Of a stretch of DNA of 8,551 bases, positions 7,197 through 8,551 are shown one piece after another. The position numbers and the translations under genes were made by a program. Below the pieces are notes generated by a model that saw nothing but the letters and a program-made list of their open reading frames with translations, was not told the DNA's origin and ran no database searches. Positions within the stretch are counted from its first letter, which is position 1, and every line of letters begins with the position of its first letter. This DNA comes from Deltaproteobacteria bacterium. Lineage in GTDB: Bacteria; Desulfobacterota_C; Deferrisomatia; Deferrisomatales; JACRMM01. Location: the NCBI GenBank assembly GCA_016218905.1, contig JACRCS010000540.1:1-8551 (forward strand), written 5' to 3'.

Positions 7197-7304
7197 CTGA
7201 TCACTGATCACCGGGCCCTCCGGATCACCGACCGCTCCTGATCACTGATCACCGGCCCTCCTGATCACTGATCATCAAGCCCTCCAGATCACTGATCCCT
7301 GGGG
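7197..7304 (+). repeat. Degenerate tandem array of about 24-bp TGATCA-rich units
   Basis: Five units follow one another: 7197-7220, 7221-7237 (shortened), 7238-7260, 7261-7284 and 7285-7304. The common core is CTGATCACTGATCACC followed by a GGCCCTC-like end. Units 1, 3 and 4 are nearly identical; units 2 and 5 are degenerate or cut short. Most units carry two TGATCA-like palindromes seven bases apart, so GATC occurs nine times in about 100 bp. The array starts 18 bp after the stop codon of the HDOD gene. No spacers of constant size separate the units, so it is not CRISPR. Function is unknown; self-complementary words could fold in the 3' end of the HDOD transcript. Confidence 0.85.
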
Positions 7305-7318
7305 CTGTGCGGAACGAT

Positions 7319-7356
7319 CTACCCAACATGGGTAGTCTGTTGCCCATATTGAGGTA
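7319..7356 (+). promoter_or_regulatory. Candidate upstream activator/operator sites (paired CCCA-N3-TGRG)
   Basis: CTACCCAACATGGGTAG at 7319-7335 is a perfect inverted repeat: 6-bp arms and a 5-base centre. TTGCCCATATTGAGGTA at 7340-7356 keeps the CCCA-N3-TGRG core with 8 of 17 positions identical. The two centres are 21 bp apart, two helical turns, so a bound dimer pair would lie on the same DNA face. They sit about 85-120 bp upstream of the -24/-12 promoter, the normal range for enhancer sites of sigma-54 activators. Autoregulation by the downstream activator is an inference. Confidence 0.5.
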
Positions 7357-7440
7357 TGCCGGACCCACCTGCCGGCACTTGGAACTTCCCGCCCAAGCCT
7401 GCCACCTCCCCCAACAGGGTTTTCCTCGCGGCGCCTGCGC

Positions 7441-7456
7441 TGGCACGCGCTTTGCT
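7441..7456 (+). promoter_or_regulatory. Sigma-54 (-24/-12) promoter
   Basis: TGGCACGCGCTTTGCT matches the consensus TGGCACGNNNNTTGCW at every defined position, with the required 10 bases between the GG (7442-7443) and GC (7454-7455) elements. Transcription would start near 7467, leaving a leader of about 45 nt before the ATG at 7512. The downstream gene itself encodes a sigma-54 activator, which makes positive autoregulation or control by another activator plausible. Confidence 0.85.
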
Positions 7457-7511
7457 TCGCGGTTTCCTGAACCGACTCAGGACCGAGTCTGCAGGAGAGG
7501 ATGGGACAGGC

Positions 7512-8551
7512 ATGGCGGCTTCCATTCTTGTCGTCGAACCCGACGGGTATACCGCGAGCCACCTGACGCGGCTTCTCGGCCATCGTGGCTACCAGGTGTA
7601 CCACGAGCACGACGGTCGCAGCGGGCTGGCGAAGGCGAGAGACCTCCGCCCGGAGATCTCGATCGTCGATCTCCACCTGCCGGACATGGACGGGAGGAGC
7701 CTCCTTCAGGAAGTCAAGGCGTCGGGGATCGAGACGAACGTACTCATGGTGTCGGGCCAGAAGAACTTCGGCGCGGTCGTGGCGTGCATGAAGCTGGGCG
7801 CTCTCGACTTCATCGAGAAGCCCTTTCATCCCGACGACTTCATTCTCGCGCTGCGACGGGTCGAGGATCGGATCCGGCTCGAGCGAGAGCTCCGTAGCCT
7901 ACGGATGCAGCTGGAGCAGGGCTCGCCGTATCACCTGCTCTTCGGAAAAGGCAACAAGATGCGCGACGTCCAGGCGATCGTCGATCAGATCGCCGACACC
8001 GACATCACCGTCCTGATCCGCGGCGAGAGCGGGACGGGCAAGGACCTCCTCGCGCGGACCATCTGGCAGTGCTCGGGGAGGCGCGACAACGCGTACGTGA
8101 AGATCAACTGCGCGGCGCTCCCGAGGGAACTGCTGGAGAGCGAGCTCTTCGGCTACGAGCAGGGCGCTTTCACCGGCGCGACCATCCCGAAAGAGGGCAA
8201 GTTCGAGTACGCGAACGGCGGGGTCGTCTTCTTGGACGAGATCACGGAGATGCACATCGACCTCCAGGCGAAGCTCCTCCACGTCCTCCAGGACGGCGAG
8301 GTCTCCCGCCTCGGGGGCAAGGAGCCGATTCCCGTCGACGTCCGGATCATCGCCGCGACCAACCAGCAACTCGAACAGAGCATCCAGTCGAAGAAGTTCC
8401 GGAGTGACCTCTACTACCGGCTCAATGTCGTAAACATCCTGATTCCGCCCCTCCGGGAACGGACCGAGGAGATCCCTGCGCTGGTCGACCACTTCGTCGA
8501 GAAGTTCGCGAAGAAGTACGACCGCGAGCGGATCAGCCTGCCCGACGGTCT
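7512..8551 (+). CDS. NtrC-family sigma-54-dependent response regulator (3' end beyond window)
   Basis: The reading frame is open from ATG 7512 to the window edge, giving 346 residues of an expected 440-500. GGAGAGG at 7494-7500 is a slightly distant ribosome binding site. Residues 1-120 are a receiver domain: ILVVEPD at 5-11, phospho-acceptor D53 in SIVDLHLP, switch residue S81, and K103 in FIEKPF. The acidic pair usually found after the first strand reads E9-P10-D11, so one position differs. A helical linker (about 117-136) leads to the AAA+ domain: Walker A GESGTGKD (171-178), GAFTGA sigma-54-contact loop (218-223), Walker B VVFLDE (238-243), then DVRIIAATN and FRSDLYYRLNVV. It should hydrolyse ATP to open sigma-54 promoter complexes when phosphorylated by a partner kinase. 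The C-terminal DNA-binding helix-turn-helix is expected beyond the edge and cannot be checked. No kinase gene is visible in the window. The family is certain; the target genes are not. Confidence 0.95.
   Translation, partial: MAASILVVEPDGYTASHLTRLLGHRGYQVYHEHDGRSGLAKARDLRPEISIVDLHLPDMDGRSLLQEVKASGIETNVLMVSGQKNFGAVVACMKLGALDFIEKPFHPDDFILALRRVEDRIRLERELRSLRMQLEQGSPYHLLFGKGNKMRDVQAIVDQIADTDITVLIRGESGTGKDLLARTIWQCSGRRDNAYVKINCAALPRELLESELFGYEQGAFTGATIPKEGKFEYANGGVVFLDEITEMHIDLQAKLLHVLQDGEVSRLGGKEPIPVDVRIIAATNQQLEQSIQSKKFRSDLYYRLNVVNILIPPLRERTEEIPALVDHFVEKFAKKYDRERISLPDG

Larger units (their letters stand above)
7179..7511. other. 333-bp intergenic region dense in repeats and regulatory sites
   Basis: No gene is seen here. 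In order it holds a tandem TGATCA-rich array (7197-7304), a palindrome with a degenerate copy (7319-7356), a TGCCGG direct repeat whose parts also form GCCGG/CCGGC arms (7357-7376), a CCCAACAGGG word (7410-7419) that echoes the core of the palindrome, a sigma-54 promoter (7441-7456) and a short leader. In the leader CCTGA/TCAGG (7466-7470, 7477-7481) and GACTC/GAGTC (7474-7478, 7485-7489) can form two mutually exclusive small hairpins just before the ribosome binding site GGAGAGG at 7494-7500. Confidence 0.7.

Noticed and set aside
7197..7304. CRISPR array or IS end
   Set aside because: The units abut with no spacers of uniform size, there are no terminal inverted repeats or target duplications, and no transposase lies nearby.
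1..8551. tRNA, rRNA or riboswitch
   Set aside because: No cloverleaf with CCA end, rRNA core sequence or known riboswitch signature was recognised by eye on either strand; a covariance-model search would be the decisive test.

Overview
This is a high-GC window with no sign of a plasmid, phage or transposon. All five genes lie on the + strand. The lipoprotein signal peptide, the sigma-54 machinery and the c-di-GMP signalling suggest a Gram-negative, diderm bacterium. The short tandem repeats between genes and the PrsT-like TPR protein would suit an environmental lineage such as Acidobacteriota or a former-deltaproteobacterial group. That placement is an impression from protein style, not a demonstrated assignment.

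Layout. Positions 1-328 are non-coding as far as can be seen and end in a plausible sigma-70 promoter. Gene 1 (329-2512) is a lipoprotein made almost entirely of TPR repeats and resembles PrsT of PEP-CTERM/exosortase systems. Gene 2 (2552-4534) follows after 39 bp, starts with TTG, and encodes a PocR-like + GAF + GAF + GGDEF diguanylate cyclase with an intact active site and inhibitory site. Next comes an AT-richer gap with a 9-bp tandem repeat, present in both orientations, able to form a long stem-loop (4550-4639). Gene 3 (4703-6019) begins 10 bp after the repeat tract and encodes a membrane protein with two CDP-alcohol phosphatidyltransferase domains in one chain: the first PgsA-like, the second PssA-like. 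After a hairpin, gene 4 (6159-7178) encodes an HDOD-domain protein. A 333-bp intergenic region then holds a second, unrelated array (about 24-bp units rich in TGATCA), a perfect 17-bp inverted repeat with a weaker copy one 21-bp step away, and a consensus-perfect -24/-12 sigma-54 promoter. Gene 5 (7512 to beyond the right edge) is an NtrC-type response regulator, cut by the window within its AAA+ region.

How they may work together. Genes 1 and 2 look co-transcribed and could join envelope or exopolysaccharide assembly to c-di-GMP output. The HDOD protein and the sigma-54 activator are also signalling proteins, so the window reads as a signalling and envelope neighbourhood. The promoter architecture of gene 5 suggests sigma-54 control with an upstream activator site, possibly autoregulation. 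The least ordinary items are the tandem phosphatidyltransferase fusion and the two repeat arrays.
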